From the NCBI GenBank assembly GCA_045592625.1, contig JAZNVC010000004.1, positions 219,908 through 283,907 of the forward strand: a DNA stretch of 64,000 nt, given 5' to 3'. Positions within the stretch are counted from its first letter, which is position 1. The number at the start of each line of letters is the position of its first letter. The translations under genes were made by a program, and so were the position numbers. The notes beneath the pieces were generated by a model. That model was not told the DNA's origin, did no database searches, and saw only the letters and a list, made by a program, of their open reading frames with translations. The stretch is from SIG607 sp045592625. Lineage in GTDB: Bacteria; Bacillota; Clostridia; Oscillospirales; Acutalibacteraceae. This document shows positions 40,970-50,780 of this stretch, piece by piece.

Positions 40970-41890
40970 TTACTCTTTATTTGTTTTTTTGCCCAGTTTT
41001 GAAAACCACTCAAAAGTTAAAGGCCATATAACTCCACCTGCTATAACTATAAGGAAATACCGAACGGCTCTTGCAACAAGGGGATTTACAAAGATTAGTT
41101 CAAGAGGTGTTCTAAGCCCTTCCTTTACGCAAAGCACCAAAGCAATTCCGCCTATGGCTTTTAATATTTGTGCCCACCATACCGCCTTAACGGTAAAGTT
41201 TATTTTAAAATAATCCACACTGTAAACTACCCAAAGTCCTATTATACATCCAAGGAGAGTACAGCCGTTTTTAATGGCAGAATCAAGATTTTCGCTTGGT
41301 TGGTGATTGCCAAAAACAAAGTAAAGCAGTGCACCGCCAACCATAAGGGTAAGAACCGATAAAATTATATACATAGTTTTAGGGGAGTTTTCTGCCTTTT
41401 TAAAAAGAGGATAACCGATAAATATAAGTGCAAGGGCGAAAATTACCGAAACCCCCACGTCTAAAGGGGTATGAACACCGAGATAAAGGCGGGAGAAAGG
41501 AACCAGTATGCACATAAGCACACAAATAATTCTTACCGCTTTGTTTTTTCCTGCCCTTGCAATACCTCCAAACATTCCCACAGACGACTGTGTATGACCG
41601 CTTGGGAAGGAATAACCCGTTGCCGACTCTCTTGCCGATTCCACTATGGTGAAATTCGGGTCTTTTACCCACGGACGAGGCACCTTAAAGGTCATTTTTA
41701 AGGTTTGGTTAATAACGGTCCCTGCAAAGCCTGTTAGCAATAGATAATACCCTTGCCATTTATCAACGCACCAAAAAATTATCATACATACAGCCATAAA
41801 TACCGTTTCTTCGCCGAAAAGGGTTATAAATGATACTATTGCATCTAAAATCGGATTACGGATATTTTGTAGTAAATATAAAAGTTCCAT
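40970..41890 (-). CDS. PAP2 family membrane phosphatase
   Basis: 306 residues with several spans. The three PAP2 motifs are visible: KVPRPW (about 70), GYSFPSGHTQS (about 92) and SRLYLGVHTPLDV (about 133). Likely acts on lipid phosphates such as undecaprenyl pyrophosphate or phosphatidate. Its ATG shares a base with the proC stop, so it is the last gene of the proline operon. Confidence 0.92.
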   Translation of the reverse strand: MELLYLLQNIRNPILDAIVSFITLFGEETVFMAVCMIIFWCVDKWQGYYLLLTGFAGTVINQTLKMTFKVPRPWVKDPNFTIVESARESATGYSFPSGHTQSSVGMFGGIARAGKNKAVRIICVLMCILVPFSRLYLGVHTPLDVGVSVIFALALIFIGYPLFKKAENSPKTMYIILSVLTLMVGGALLYFVFGNHQPSENLDSAIKNGCTLLGCIIGLWVVYSVDYFKINFTVKAVWWAQILKAIGGIALVLCVKEGLRTPLELIFVNPLVARAVRYFLIVIAGGVIWPLTFEWFSKLGKKTNKE

Positions 41891-42681
41891 TAGCCCAGTT
41901 CCTCCGTTTTCTTAAAGGAAGCGATTACCGCTTCCATTGCAACACTTCTGAATTTTCCCTTTTCCAGAGCCCTTACACCCTGAATGGTAGAACCGCCGGG
42001 GGAACAAACCATATCTTTAAGTTCAGATGGAGATTTACCGGTGTCTATAACGGTTTTTGCCGCACCTAAAACGGTTTTAGAGGCATAAAGAAGTGCTTTT
42101 TCACGGGGAAGTCCACAAGAAACCGCACCGTCGGCTAAGGCTTCAATAAATAAATCAACAAAGGCAGGACCGCATCCCGAAAGGGCTGTAGCAGCATTTA
42201 TTTTGCCTTCTTCAATATAATCTACCATCCCTGCCTGACTTAAAGCAAAATTAAAGCCGTCAAGTTCTTCCTTCGTAACATTTTTGTTAAAGCAATAAAG
42301 AATTACGCCCTCCCCTACTCCTACAGCAGTATTAGGCATTATTCTTATGATTTTAGCGTCTTTTTTGCAAAGACCTTCAATGGTGGAAATTTCTTTACCT
42401 GCCGCCATGCTAATAATAACCGTTTCCTCGCTTATATAGTCTTTTATGGCAGAAAAAAGACCGCTTAGCCCCTGAGGTTTTACACCGATAAAAAGATATT
42501 TGCTGTTTAATGCAGCCTCTTTGGCTTCAACCTGAGTAACACCAAGGGGGGTTACTCTGTTGATTTTTTCTATATTGCTGTCACAGGCACATATTTCGCT
42601 TCCCCGAGCATTTTTCAGCACAGCTTCAAGAATGGCCGAACCCATATTGCCTATTCCTATAAATCCGTATTTGTACTTCAT
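41890..42681 (-). CDS. proC: Pyrroline-5-carboxylate reductase
   Basis: 263 residues: Rossmann start GFIGIGNMGSAI, then MPNTAVGVGEG and LSGCGPAFVDLF, with the C-terminal DMVCSPGGSTIQGV signature. It performs the last step of proline synthesis, with proA and proB upstream. Confidence 0.96.
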   Translation of the reverse strand: MKYKYGFIGIGNMGSAILEAVLKNARGSEICACDSNIEKINRVTPLGVTQVEAKEAALNSKYLFIGVKPQGLSGLFSAIKDYISEETVIISMAAGKEISTIEGLCKKDAKIIRIMPNTAVGVGEGVILYCFNKNVTKEELDGFNFALSQAGMVDYIEEGKINAATALSGCGPAFVDLFIEALADGAVSCGLPREKALLYASKTVLGAAKTVIDTGKSPSELKDMVCSPGGSTIQGVRALEKGKFRSVAMEAVIASFKKTEELG

Positions 42682-43904
42682 TGCCGTATTTCTCCATTCC
42701 CTGTTATTACGTACTTATATGTGTTCATTGCCTCAAGACCCATAGGTCCTCTGGCGTGAAGACGCTGGGTAGAAATTCCTATTTCACATCCCATACCGAA
42801 CTGTCCACCGTCGGTAAAACGGGTAGAAGCATTAACATAAACGGCGGCACTGTCAACATGACAGGTAAAATAGTTGGCATTTTCCTTACTTTCGGTTACT
42901 ATTGCTTCGCTGTGCTTTGTGGAATGAACCGATATATGCTCACAGGCTTCCTTTACGCTATCTACAATTTTTATTGCAAGAATATAGTCAAGATATTCGG
43001 TATCAAAGGCTTTATCTCCCGCCTTTTCGCCGTCAATTATTTTTATTGCTCTCTTATCAAGGATAAGCCTACACCTGTCCCCTATTCTATCTTTAAGTTT
43101 AATAAGAAAATCTTTTGCAACGGCACTGTGCACAAGGCATACCTCTGCCGCGTTGCATACGCTGGGGCGGCTCATTTTAGCATTTTCTGTAATATTTAAA
43201 GCCTTTTCTATATCGGCAAATTCATCTACGTAAATATGGCAGATACCTGTTCCTGTTTCTATGCAGGGTACGGTTGCATTTTCGGTACAGGCTTTTATAA
43301 GCCCTGCTCCGCCTCTTGGAATAAGTAAATCCACAAAACCCGTTGCAGTCATCAATAGATTTGTTTCGCTTCTGTCGGTTGAATCGGGCATACTGACAAG
43401 GTCCTCGGGAAGACCTGCTTTATTAAGCCCCTTTTTAAGCGCCTTTACTATTGCAAAGGAAGACAAAAAAGCTTCTTTTCCGCCTCTGAGTATGCAAACG
43501 TTACCGCTTTTAAGAAGAAGTGCCGCAGCATCGCTTGTCACATTGGGGCGGCTTTCGTAAATTACCCCGACAACCCCCACGGGCACCGAAACCTTTTTAA
43601 GATTCAGCCCGTTATAAAGGGTTCTTTCCTGCAAAACTCTGCCTACGGGGTCGTTTAGCTTTGCAACATCGCAGATTCCCTGTGCCATATCGTAAATTCG
43701 TTCTTTATTCAGGCGAAGTCTGTCAGCCATAACCCCTTCGCCATAGTTTTGAAGGTCTTTTTTGTTTTCATTTAATATAAGGTCGCAATCCTCTTTTAAA
43801 GCCTCACTCATTGAAAAAAGTGCTTTATTCTTTTGCTCTTCGGTTAAATTTGCAGCAACGGATTTAAGTCCTTTTGCTACCTTTAAAATCTCACTAACTC
43901 TCAT
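42678..43904 (-). CDS. proA: Glutamate-5-semialdehyde dehydrogenase (gamma-glutamyl phosphate reductase)
   Basis: 408 residues: VGVIYESRPNVTSDAAALLL, LIPRGGAGLI, and the catalytic Cys in RPSVCNAAEV. It converts glutamyl phosphate to the semialdehyde. Start at 43904 follows GGGAAGG and shares a base with the proB stop (TAATG); an upstream in-frame extension overlaps proB and is rejected. It overlaps proC by four bases. Confidence 0.96.
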   Translation of the reverse strand: MRVSEILKVAKGLKSVAANLTEEQKNKALFSMSEALKEDCDLILNENKKDLQNYGEGVMADRLRLNKERIYDMAQGICDVAKLNDPVGRVLQERTLYNGLNLKKVSVPVGVVGVIYESRPNVTSDAAALLLKSGNVCILRGGKEAFLSSFAIVKALKKGLNKAGLPEDLVSMPDSTDRSETNLLMTATGFVDLLIPRGGAGLIKACTENATVPCIETGTGICHIYVDEFADIEKALNITENAKMSRPSVCNAAEVCLVHSAVAKDFLIKLKDRIGDRCRLILDKRAIKIIDGEKAGDKAFDTEYLDYILAIKIVDSVKEACEHISVHSTKHSEAIVTESKENANYFTCHVDSAAVYVNASTRFTDGGQFGMGCEIGISTQRLHARGPMGLEAMNTYKYVITGNGEIRQ

Positions 43905-44674
43905 TATTCTGCCTTCCCCAAAAAACGTGTTCCAACCTTTTTGCCAGAAAAAATATCGTAAAGGATAGATGCATCCGCACCGTTTGCTATAACCATATCT
44001 ATTCCCTTTTCGGTACAAAGCTGGGCGGCGTGTATTTTAGTTATCATACCGCCTGTTCCAAGCTCGCTGCCCTTTCCGCCCGCAAGAGCCTTTATGCTTT
44101 GGTCAATACGCTTAACCTCGCTTATAAGGGTTGCATTTTTATGGGTTTTAGGGTCACTTGAAAAAAGTCCGTCAATATCGGAAAGAAGTATTAAAAGGTC
44201 GGCAGAAGCACCCACAGCAGTCATAGCCGAAAGGGTATCGTTATCTCCCACCTTAATTTCACTGGTAGCAATGGTATCGTTTTCGTTGATTACAGGTAAC
44301 ACGCCAAGATTAAGGAGTCTGTCAAGGGTGTTTCTGAAGTTTTCATATCTGTCGGCGTGAGAAAAGTCGTCGCCTGTCATAAGAATCTGAGCGACCGTAT
44401 GGTTATATTCCGAAAAAATCTTATCGTAAACGTACATAAGCTCACATTGTCCCACTGCGGCGGCTGCCTGTTTTGTGGGAATATCGGTGGGCTTTTCTTT
44501 AAGACCTAATTTTCCTACGCCCATTCCTATAGCACCCGAAGAAACAAGAATAATCTCTATACCCGAATTTTTAAGGTCGGACAGCACCTTACAAAGATTT
44601 TCAATACCTCTGATATTAAGATTTCCGTTACCGTACGTAAGGGTTGACGTACCCACCTTTATTACTGCTCTCAT
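43904..44674 (-). CDS. proB: Glutamate 5-kinase (without PUA domain)
   Basis: 256 residues of the amino-acid kinase fold: VIKVGTSTLTYGNG, LVSSGAIGMGVG, INENDTIA, and GTGGMITKIHAA. The C-terminal PUA domain of E. coli ProB (367 residues) is absent, as in several Bacillota. First step of proline synthesis. Promoter at 44708-44736. Confidence 0.95.
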   Translation of the reverse strand: MRAVIKVGTSTLTYGNGNLNIRGIENLCKVLSDLKNSGIEIILVSSGAIGMGVGKLGLKEKPTDIPTKQAAAAVGQCELMYVYDKIFSEYNHTVAQILMTGDDFSHADRYENFRNTLDRLLNLGVLPVINENDTIATSEIKVGDNDTLSAMTAVGASADLLILLSDIDGLFSSDPKTHKNATLISEVKRIDQSIKALAGGKGSELGTGGMITKIHAAQLCTEKGIDMVIANGADASILYDIFSGKKVGTRFLGKAE

Positions 44675-44707
44675 AATTTTTCTCCTATATATGTATATAT
44701 CTATTTA

Positions 44708-44736
44708 AGTATAATACTTCACTTTTACAAAGTCAA
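44708..44736 (-). promoter_or_regulatory. Promoter of proB-proA-proC-PAP2
   Basis: Minus strand TTGACT, 17 bases, TATACT. Confidence 0.75.
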
Positions 44737-44744
44737 GACGCCCC

Positions 44745-44773
44745 TTGCAAAGCAAAGCCAAATATGATATTAT
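44745..44773 (+). promoter_or_regulatory. Promoter of the GtrB-like gene
   Basis: TTGCAA, 17 bases, TATTAT, giving a very short leader. Confidence 0.65.
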
Positions 44774-44789
44774 TTATTTGGTGATAAAA

Positions 44790-45731
44790 GTGACTAAATT
44801 ATTTTTACTGGTTCCCTGCTTTAATGAAGAAAAAGCACTCCCCATTACCGCCGCCGCATTAAAGGATAAAATGGAAGACCTTTACAGTAAAGGGAAAATC
44901 TCCCCTGACAGCCGTATCGTTTTTATTGACGACGGTTCGAAGGATTCCACCAAGACACTAATAAAGGCTCTTCATAAAGACTCACGTTTGTTTTCGGGAA
45001 TTTTTCTATCCAGAAACAGAGGGCATCAAAACGCCTTGCTTTGCGGACTTCACTATGCAAAGGATAAATGCGACTGTGCCATTTCCCTTGACTGCGATTT
45101 GCAGGACGATATAAATGCCATTGATAAAATGCTTGATAGTTATATTTGCGGTAACGATATAGTTTACGGAGTGCGAAACGACAGAAAAAAAGACACCTTT
45201 TTTAAACGTTTTACTGCAAAATGCTTTTATAAAATCACAAAACTTTTAGGCGGAGAAATAGTAGAAAATCACGCCGACTTCAGACTTATGAGCAACCGTG
45301 CCCTTAACTGTTTAAAAGAGTTTAATGAGGTTAATCTGTTTTTAAGGGGCATTGTGCCAATGTTGGGTTTTAAATCCGACGTCATATATTACGAAAGACT
45401 GAAAAGGGTTGCGGGAAAATCAAAATACCCTTTAAAAAAGATGATTTCCTTTGCCGAAGAAGGCATTACATCACTCAGCACACGTCCTCTCAACATCATT
45501 ATTTCTCTGGGTTCGTTTATAAGCTTTGTTTCCCTTATAATGCTTATTTATTCACTGGTTCGGCATTTTGCAGGAAATACCGAAGCCGGATGGACAAGTA
45601 CCTTTGTTTCCATTTGGTTTTTGGGTGGAATTCAGCTTACAGCGCTTGGTATAATAGGGAAGTATATAGGCAAGGTTTATCTTGAAACCAAGCACCGCCC
45701 ACCCTATATTATTGAAGAAATTATTGAATAA
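44790..45731 (+). CDS. GtrB/DPM-like family 2 glycosyltransferase
   Basis: About 313 residues: LLVPCFNEEKALP, IVFIDDGSKDST, SLDCDLQDD (metal-binding DxD-type), then ADFRLMSNRAL, and two C-terminal membrane spans. Such enzymes load a sugar onto polyprenyl phosphate for wall polymers. The GTG at 44790 has GGTGAT four bases before it; earlier frame codons lie in the promoter. Confidence 0.9.
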   Translation: MTKLFLLVPCFNEEKALPITAAALKDKMEDLYSKGKISPDSRIVFIDDGSKDSTKTLIKALHKDSRLFSGIFLSRNRGHQNALLCGLHYAKDKCDCAISLDCDLQDDINAIDKMLDSYICGNDIVYGVRNDRKKDTFFKRFTAKCFYKITKLLGGEIVENHADFRLMSNRALNCLKEFNEVNLFLRGIVPMLGFKSDVIYYERLKRVAGKSKYPLKKMISFAEEGITSLSTRPLNIIISLGSFISFVSLIMLIYSLVRHFAGNTEAGWTSTFVSIWFLGGIQLTALGIIGKYIGKVYLETKHRPPYIIEEIIE

Positions 45732-45749
45732 TCTATAGATATTATAAAC

Positions 45750-45788
45750 AAAAAAACGAAGATAAGGAATTCTTATCTTCGTTTTTTC
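45750..45788. terminator. Bidirectional terminator
   Basis: AAAAACGAAGATAAG pairs with CTTATCTTCGTTTTT around GAATT, between converging genes. Confidence 0.92.
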
Positions 45789-46705
45789 TATTTAAGGAAA
45801 CCGTTAACTATATGCTCCTCAGCCTCTTTTTCGCTAAGGCCCAAGGTCATAAGTTTCATAAGCTGTTCACCTGCAATTTTTCCTATAGCCGCTTCGTGAA
45901 TAAGCTCGGCATCAATATGGTTTGCAGTCACTTCGGGTATTGCACTAACCGAAGAATTATCCATAATAATGGCATCACATTCGGTATGGCTCATACACCT
46001 AGTATTTCCGTTAACCTTTGAGCGAAATACCTGCAGTGAATTATCCCTTGCAACAGACCTTGAAACAAGATGAGCAGAGCAGTCTTCTCCGTTTAAATCA
46101 ACAATAAAATTGGTTTCTGCCTTTTGTTTACCGTGGGTCATAATTTTTTCTTTTACTATTAGGTTGGCACCCTTTCCCAAAACGGCTGAGGTATCACGAA
46201 CGGTAGAGTCAATACCCTTTATCTGAGTAGTCTCCATTTCCATTACCGCACCTTCTTCCAGCTGGATTACGGTGGTGGGGTTCATAATATTTTCGCCGTT
46301 GCCGTCACCTACGCCGTAATGCTTTTCAACGTAACGGAGTCTTGCATTTTTACCAACGTGGAAGGTATGGATGCCGTCGTGTGCGGAATCCTTTTCTCCC
46401 CCGTTATGAATTCCGCAACCTGCAATAATAAGCACGTCGCTGTCTTCCCCGATATAAAAATCGTTATAAACAAGGTCTTTAAGACCGCTTTCGCTTATAA
46501 TTACGGGAATATGCACACTTTCGTTTTTTGTGCCCGATTTTATTATAATATCAATGCCCGGTTTGTCTTTTTTGGGCACAATTTCGATATTTTCGGTAGA
46601 GCGTCTGCCTGCTGCCTCGCCGTTGGCACGGATGTTATATGCACCGTCGGGAACGGAGTGGAGGTCGGCTATTTCGCTTAATAGATTCTTTTGTATAGCG
46701 TCCAT
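45788..46705 (-). CDS. Minimal SufB/SufD-like Fe-S assembly scaffold (SmsB type)
   Basis: 305 residues, much shorter than SufB (about 465) or SufD (about 430). The beta-helix core is visible: IHTFHVGKNARLRYVEKHYG, NPTTVIQLEEGAVMEMETTQ, SRSVARDNSLQVFRSKVNG, MSHTECDAIIMDNS and an AELIHEAAIGKIAGEQLMKL ending typical of SufB/D. It follows the SufC-like ATPase by ten bases. No SufS, SufU or second scaffold is present, which matches the two-gene SMS system described for anaerobes. Confidence 0.88.
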   Translation of the reverse strand: MDAIQKNLLSEIADLHSVPDGAYNIRANGEAAGRRSTENIEIVPKKDKPGIDIIIKSGTKNESVHIPVIISESGLKDLVYNDFYIGEDSDVLIIAGCGIHNGGEKDSAHDGIHTFHVGKNARLRYVEKHYGVGDGNGENIMNPTTVIQLEEGAVMEMETTQIKGIDSTVRDTSAVLGKGANLIVKEKIMTHGKQKAETNFIVDLNGEDCSAHLVSRSVARDNSLQVFRSKVNGNTRCMSHTECDAIIMDNSSVSAIPEVTANHIDAELIHEAAIGKIAGEQLMKLMTLGLSEKEAEEHIVNGFLK

Positions 46706-46715
46706 AGTTTCCTCC

Positions 46716-47438
46716 TTACAGTTTTTCGGTCAAGGTTTTACAAACGGAAGAAGCGGCAAGAAGGTCGGGAAGAATTTCTTCCTTGCTTCCGCTTTTAAGT
46801 ACATTTCCGTCGGCAATAACAATAACTCTGTCAGCAATATCAAGAATTCTCTCCTGATGGGAAATAATCATAATGCTGCCGCCGATTTTTTCGTGCATTT
46901 TTTCAAAAACCTTAATAAGATTATTAAAACTCCAAAGGTCGATACCTGCTTCGGGCTCGTCAAATATGGAAAGGGCGGTGGAACGTGCCATAACTGTAGC
47001 AATTTCAATTCTTTTAAGTTCGCCCCCTGAAAGACTTGCATTTACCTCTCTGTTTATATAGTCCTTTGCACAAAGACCAACCTCCGAAAGATATCCGCAG
47101 GCTTCGCTGACAGAAATATCCTTATCCTTAGCAATGCTTATAAGGTCTTTTACGGTAATGCCCTTAAAACGAACGGGTTGCTGAAAGGCAAAGGAAATTC
47201 CTTTTTTTGCTCTTTCGGTTATAGAAAGGCTTGTAATGTCCTCACCGTTAAAGAAAATCTGTCCTCTTGTAGGGGTGATAATACCTGCAATGATTTTTGC
47301 AAGGGTAGATTTACCGCCTCCGTTAGGACCTGTAAGGGCAACAAATCGGTCATCTATTTTAAGATTAATGTCTTTGATAATAGATTTTTTTACACCGTCT
47401 TCATAAACGTCAAAACCGATGTTTTTTAGTTCTATCAT
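46716..47438 (-). CDS. sufC: Fe-S assembly ABC ATPase SufC (SmsC type)
   Basis: 240 residues: Walker A GPNGGGKSTLAK, the ABC signature LSGGELKRIEIA, Walker B ALSIFDEPEAGID, and the SufC-like ISHQERIL switch. It powers scaffold rearrangement during cluster assembly. It begins three bases after the phosphate transporter gene and precedes the scaffold gene. Confidence 0.93.
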   Translation of the reverse strand: MIELKNIGFDVYEDGVKKSIIKDINLKIDDRFVALTGPNGGGKSTLAKIIAGIITPTRGQIFFNGEDITSLSITERAKKGISFAFQQPVRFKGITVKDLISIAKDKDISVSEACGYLSEVGLCAKDYINREVNASLSGGELKRIEIATVMARSTALSIFDEPEAGIDLWSFNNLIKVFEKMHEKIGGSIMIISHQERILDIADRVIVIADGNVLKSGSKEEILPDLLAASSVCKTLTEKL

Positions 47439-47441
47439 ATT

Positions 47442-49202
47442 TTAAACTCCTGATGGTAGTGAATATTTATGCTCATACTCATTAAACCGAGAAACAAAAT
47501 CAGGATTTTTGCCTGCATGAAGTCCACGTAAATATTTATGAGCATCAAGCTGTTTTGTTTCAAGCTGAATTGTATAAACCGCAATGTTTGAGCAATGGTC
47601 GGAAACCCGTTCATAATTACCCAACAGGTCGGTAAGAATAAAACCGAGTTCAACGGTACATTCACCCTTTTGAACACGGGCAATATGACGTGCCTGAATA
47701 TCGGTACGAAGGGTATCAATAACCTCTTCAAGAGGCTCTACAAGGGAAGCCGTCTGCCTATCGTTATCGATAAATGAATCTGTGGTTAAATCAATAATTT
47801 CATTTATTGCATTAGTGATAACCTTGATTTCTTTTTTTGCATTTTCAGAAAATGAAATACCCTTTTCATAAAGTTCTGTTGCAACCATAGAAATGTTTTC
47901 TGCGTGGTCTCCTATACGCTCAAGGTCGCCTATAGTATGCAACATTCTGCCTATAATATGGCCTTCCTTACCCGAAAGTGTTTTAGCCGAAAGCTTAACA
48001 AGGAAGGTTCCCAATTTATCTTCATATTGGTCGGTAATGGTTTCCAGCTCGGCGATTTCCTCAATTACATTTGCATCATAGTAATCAACCGCCTCAATGG
48101 CTTTTTTAATAGCAGTACGGGATATTTCAGCCATTTCACAGGTCAATCTGAAACATTCGTCAATAGCAAGAGACGGAGTATTAAGAAGTCTTTCGTCAAG
48201 AAATGCTGTCTTTTCCTTTTTGGTTTTATCATCGGGAACAATCCACATAACCACTTTTATAAGAAGTTTATAGGTAAGTCCGATTAAAATACTTAATGCA
48301 CAGTTAAATACGGTATGAATAACCGATACTTCCACAGTGCCGATTTTTGTCTCTAAAACATCTTTCATAAAAGGAGAGACAATGGTTATAAGTATCATTG
48401 TAATAATACTGCCCACTGTGTTTACATAAAGATGAACGGCAACAACACGTTTTGCATTTTTCGTCGTGCCTATAGAAGAAATAAGTGCTGTTACGCAGGT
48501 ACCGATATTTGCACCAAGTACAAGAGGAATCGCCATTTCCCAGGTTACAAGACCTGAGAGAGCAAGGGTTTGAACAATACCTACCGTTGCGGCAGAGGAC
48601 TGAATAACACCGGTAAAAACAAGGGAAACAAGAAGTGCCATCCAAGGATTTTCGATAAAGCCGATGAATCTGTCAAAGCCTTCCATATTTTTAATAGCGC
48701 TTACCGAATCGCTCATAAATTCCATACCGTACATAAGTATTGCAAAGCCTAAAAATATAGAGCCTATATGCTTATGCTTACTCTTTTTAGAAAGCATAAA
48801 TACAGCAATACCTATAAATGCGGCTATTGGAGAAAGATAGTCGGGGCTGAAAAGCTGAATAAGACTGAATCTATCGCTCTGAACACCCATAAGGTTTAGT
48901 ATCCACGCCGTAAAGGTCGTACCAACGTTACTGCCCAGTATGGGAGCAATGGTTTGTGAAAAATCCATAATACCTGAGTTAACAAGACCAACAAGCATTA
49001 CGGTCATAGCCGACGAGGACTGCATAGCAATGGTAATACCCGCACCAAGTCCAAAGCCCAGAATCGGCTTGGAGGTTGCTTTTTTAAGAGTGGTTTCGAG
49101 CTTACCGCCTGCCATTTTTTCAAGGCTTGACGACATTACGTTCATTCCGAAAAGGAAGAAGGCAAGGCCGGCCAGCATTATAAGAATTGATTTTAATATC
49201 AT
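47442..49202 (-). CDS. Na/Pi cotransporter family protein with PhoU-like domain
   Basis: 586 residues. Two membrane repeats, each with a QSS motif (GAGITIAMQSSSAMTVMLVG; GVIQSSAATVGIV) and GSNVGTTFTA / GANIGTCVTA. The last 200 residues form helical PhoU-like bundles (MLHTIGDLERIGDHAENIS; YERVSDHCSNIA). It imports phosphate with sodium. Lies between glyS and sufC in one run. Confidence 0.92.
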   Translation of the reverse strand: MILKSILIMLAGLAFFLFGMNVMSSSLEKMAGGKLETTLKKATSKPILGFGLGAGITIAMQSSSAMTVMLVGLVNSGIMDFSQTIAPILGSNVGTTFTAWILNLMGVQSDRFSLIQLFSPDYLSPIAAFIGIAVFMLSKKSKHKHIGSIFLGFAILMYGMEFMSDSVSAIKNMEGFDRFIGFIENPWMALLVSLVFTGVIQSSAATVGIVQTLALSGLVTWEMAIPLVLGANIGTCVTALISSIGTTKNAKRVVAVHLYVNTVGSIITMILITIVSPFMKDVLETKIGTVEVSVIHTVFNCALSILIGLTYKLLIKVVMWIVPDDKTKKEKTAFLDERLLNTPSLAIDECFRLTCEMAEISRTAIKKAIEAVDYYDANVIEEIAELETITDQYEDKLGTFLVKLSAKTLSGKEGHIIGRMLHTIGDLERIGDHAENISMVATELYEKGISFSENAKKEIKVITNAINEIIDLTTDSFIDNDRQTASLVEPLEEVIDTLRTDIQARHIARVQKGECTVELGFILTDLLGNYERVSDHCSNIAVYTIQLETKQLDAHKYLRGLHAGKNPDFVSRFNEYEHKYSLPSGV

Positions 49203-49229
49203 TAATAAGTTCTCCTTAAAATCTATCCT

Positions 49230-50621
49230 TTAAAACTCTATTTTACCTTCAATGTATGCTTTTACTTCAGAAATAGGCATACGAACCGATTGCATAGTAT
49301 CTCTGTCACGGACGGTAACGCAGCGGTCATTTTCACTGTCAAAGTCATATACTACGCAGAAGGGAGTACCGATTTCATCCTGTCTTGCGTAACGTTTACC
49401 AATAGAACCTGCATCGTCATAATCAGCCATAAAGGTTTTTGCAAGGTCGCTGAAAATTGCCTGAGCAGGTTCGGCTAACTTCTTGGAAAGAGGAAGCACC
49501 GCACACTTAATGGGAGCAAGGGCGGGGTGGAAATGAAGCACGGTTCTTGCTTCGCCGTTATCCTTTATTTCCTCGTCATAAGCATTGCAGAGGAAGGCAA
49601 GAGTAACACGGTCTGCACCAAGGGAAGGCTCAACAACGTAAGGAATGTACTTTTCATTTGCCTCCTGATCGAAATACTCAAGATTTTCACCGCTATGGTT
49701 AGCGTGCTGAGTAAGGTCATAATCGGTTCTGTCGGCAATACCCCAAAGTTCGCCCCAGCCAAACGGGAACAAGAATTCAAAGTCGGTGGTAGCCTTAGAA
49801 TAGAATGAAAGTTCTTCAGGGTCGTGGTCACGAAGTCTGAGACTTTCTTCCTCCATACCCAAATCAAGAAGCCATTTTTTACAAAAAGCACGCCAATATG
49901 CGAACCACTCAAGGTCGGTATCGGGTTTGCAGAAAAATTCGAGTTCCATCTGTTCAAACTCACGGGTTCTGAATGTAAAGTTACCCGGAGTAATTTCGTT
50001 ACGGAATGATTTACCGATCTGGCAAACACCAAAAGGAACCTTTTTTCTGCTTGTTCTGCAGATGTTTTTAAAGTTAACGAATATTCCCTGTGCGGTTTCG
50101 GGACGTAGATAAAGAGTAGAGGTAGAGTCCTCGGTTACACCCTGAAAGGTTTTAAACATAAGGTTAAACTTTCTTATATCGGTATAATCCATAGAACCGC
50201 ATGAAGGACAGGAAATACGGTTTTCCTTTATATAGTTCATCATTTCTTCATCAGACCAACCTGCTGGGTTAAGGTCAAGATTATTTTCTGCTACGTAATC
50301 TTCAATAAGTTTGTCTGCTCTGTGACGGCTCTTACACTGTTTACAGTCCATAAGAGGATCCGAGAAGCCGCCAAGGTGACCCGAAGCCACCCAGGTTTCA
50401 GGGTTCATAAGAATAGCAGAATCAAGGCCTACATTGAGTGGAGATTCCTGAACGAACTTTTTCCACCAGGCCTTTTTAACATTATTTTTAAGTTCAACGC
50501 CCAAGGGGCCGTAATCCCAAGAATTTGCGAGACCGCCGTAGATTTCACTGCCGGGATAAACAAAGCCTCTGCCCTTGGCAAGAGAAACTACTTTTTCCAT
50601 TGTTTTGTCTGTTGCTTTCAT
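49230..50621 (-). CDS. glyS: Glycine--tRNA ligase (alpha2 type)
   Basis: 463 residues: SEIYGGLANSWDYGPLGVEL, RPETAQGIFVNFKNI, RNEITPGNFTFRTREFEQME, then the anticodon domain with KYARQDEIGTPFCVVYDF. This is the dimeric GlyRS found in Bacillota and eukaryotes, not the GlyQS form. The leader is only about 90 bases and shows no T-box. Confidence 0.96.
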   Translation of the reverse strand: MKATDKTMEKVVSLAKGRGFVYPGSEIYGGLANSWDYGPLGVELKNNVKKAWWKKFVQESPLNVGLDSAILMNPETWVASGHLGGFSDPLMDCKQCKSRHRADKLIEDYVAENNLDLNPAGWSDEEMMNYIKENRISCPSCGSMDYTDIRKFNLMFKTFQGVTEDSTSTLYLRPETAQGIFVNFKNICRTSRKKVPFGVCQIGKSFRNEITPGNFTFRTREFEQMELEFFCKPDTDLEWFAYWRAFCKKWLLDLGMEEESLRLRDHDPEELSFYSKATTDFEFLFPFGWGELWGIADRTDYDLTQHANHSGENLEYFDQEANEKYIPYVVEPSLGADRVTLAFLCNAYDEEIKDNGEARTVLHFHPALAPIKCAVLPLSKKLAEPAQAIFSDLAKTFMADYDDAGSIGKRYARQDEIGTPFCVVYDFDSENDRCVTVRDRDTMQSVRMPISEVKAYIEGKIEF

Positions 50622-50719
50622 TTATTTTACCTCATTTCAAGTGTGACAAATTTTTCGCATACTATTTCATTATATACGCATTTATTTTACTATTAAAAAG
50701 CAATAATGTCAACTCATTC

Positions 50720-50748
50720 TTGACTTATTAAGGCAAATAAGATATAAT
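50720..50748 (+). promoter_or_regulatory. Promoter of the two small genes at 50781 and 51062
   Basis: TTGACT, 17 bases, TATAAT. Confidence 0.85.
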
Positions 50749-50780
50749 TTTTATGATAAAAAATAAGGAGGAGCACCATT

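Noticed and set aside
50622..50720. T-box leader for glyS
   Set aside because: The leader is under 100 bases and has no GGTGGAACCGCG-like sequence.
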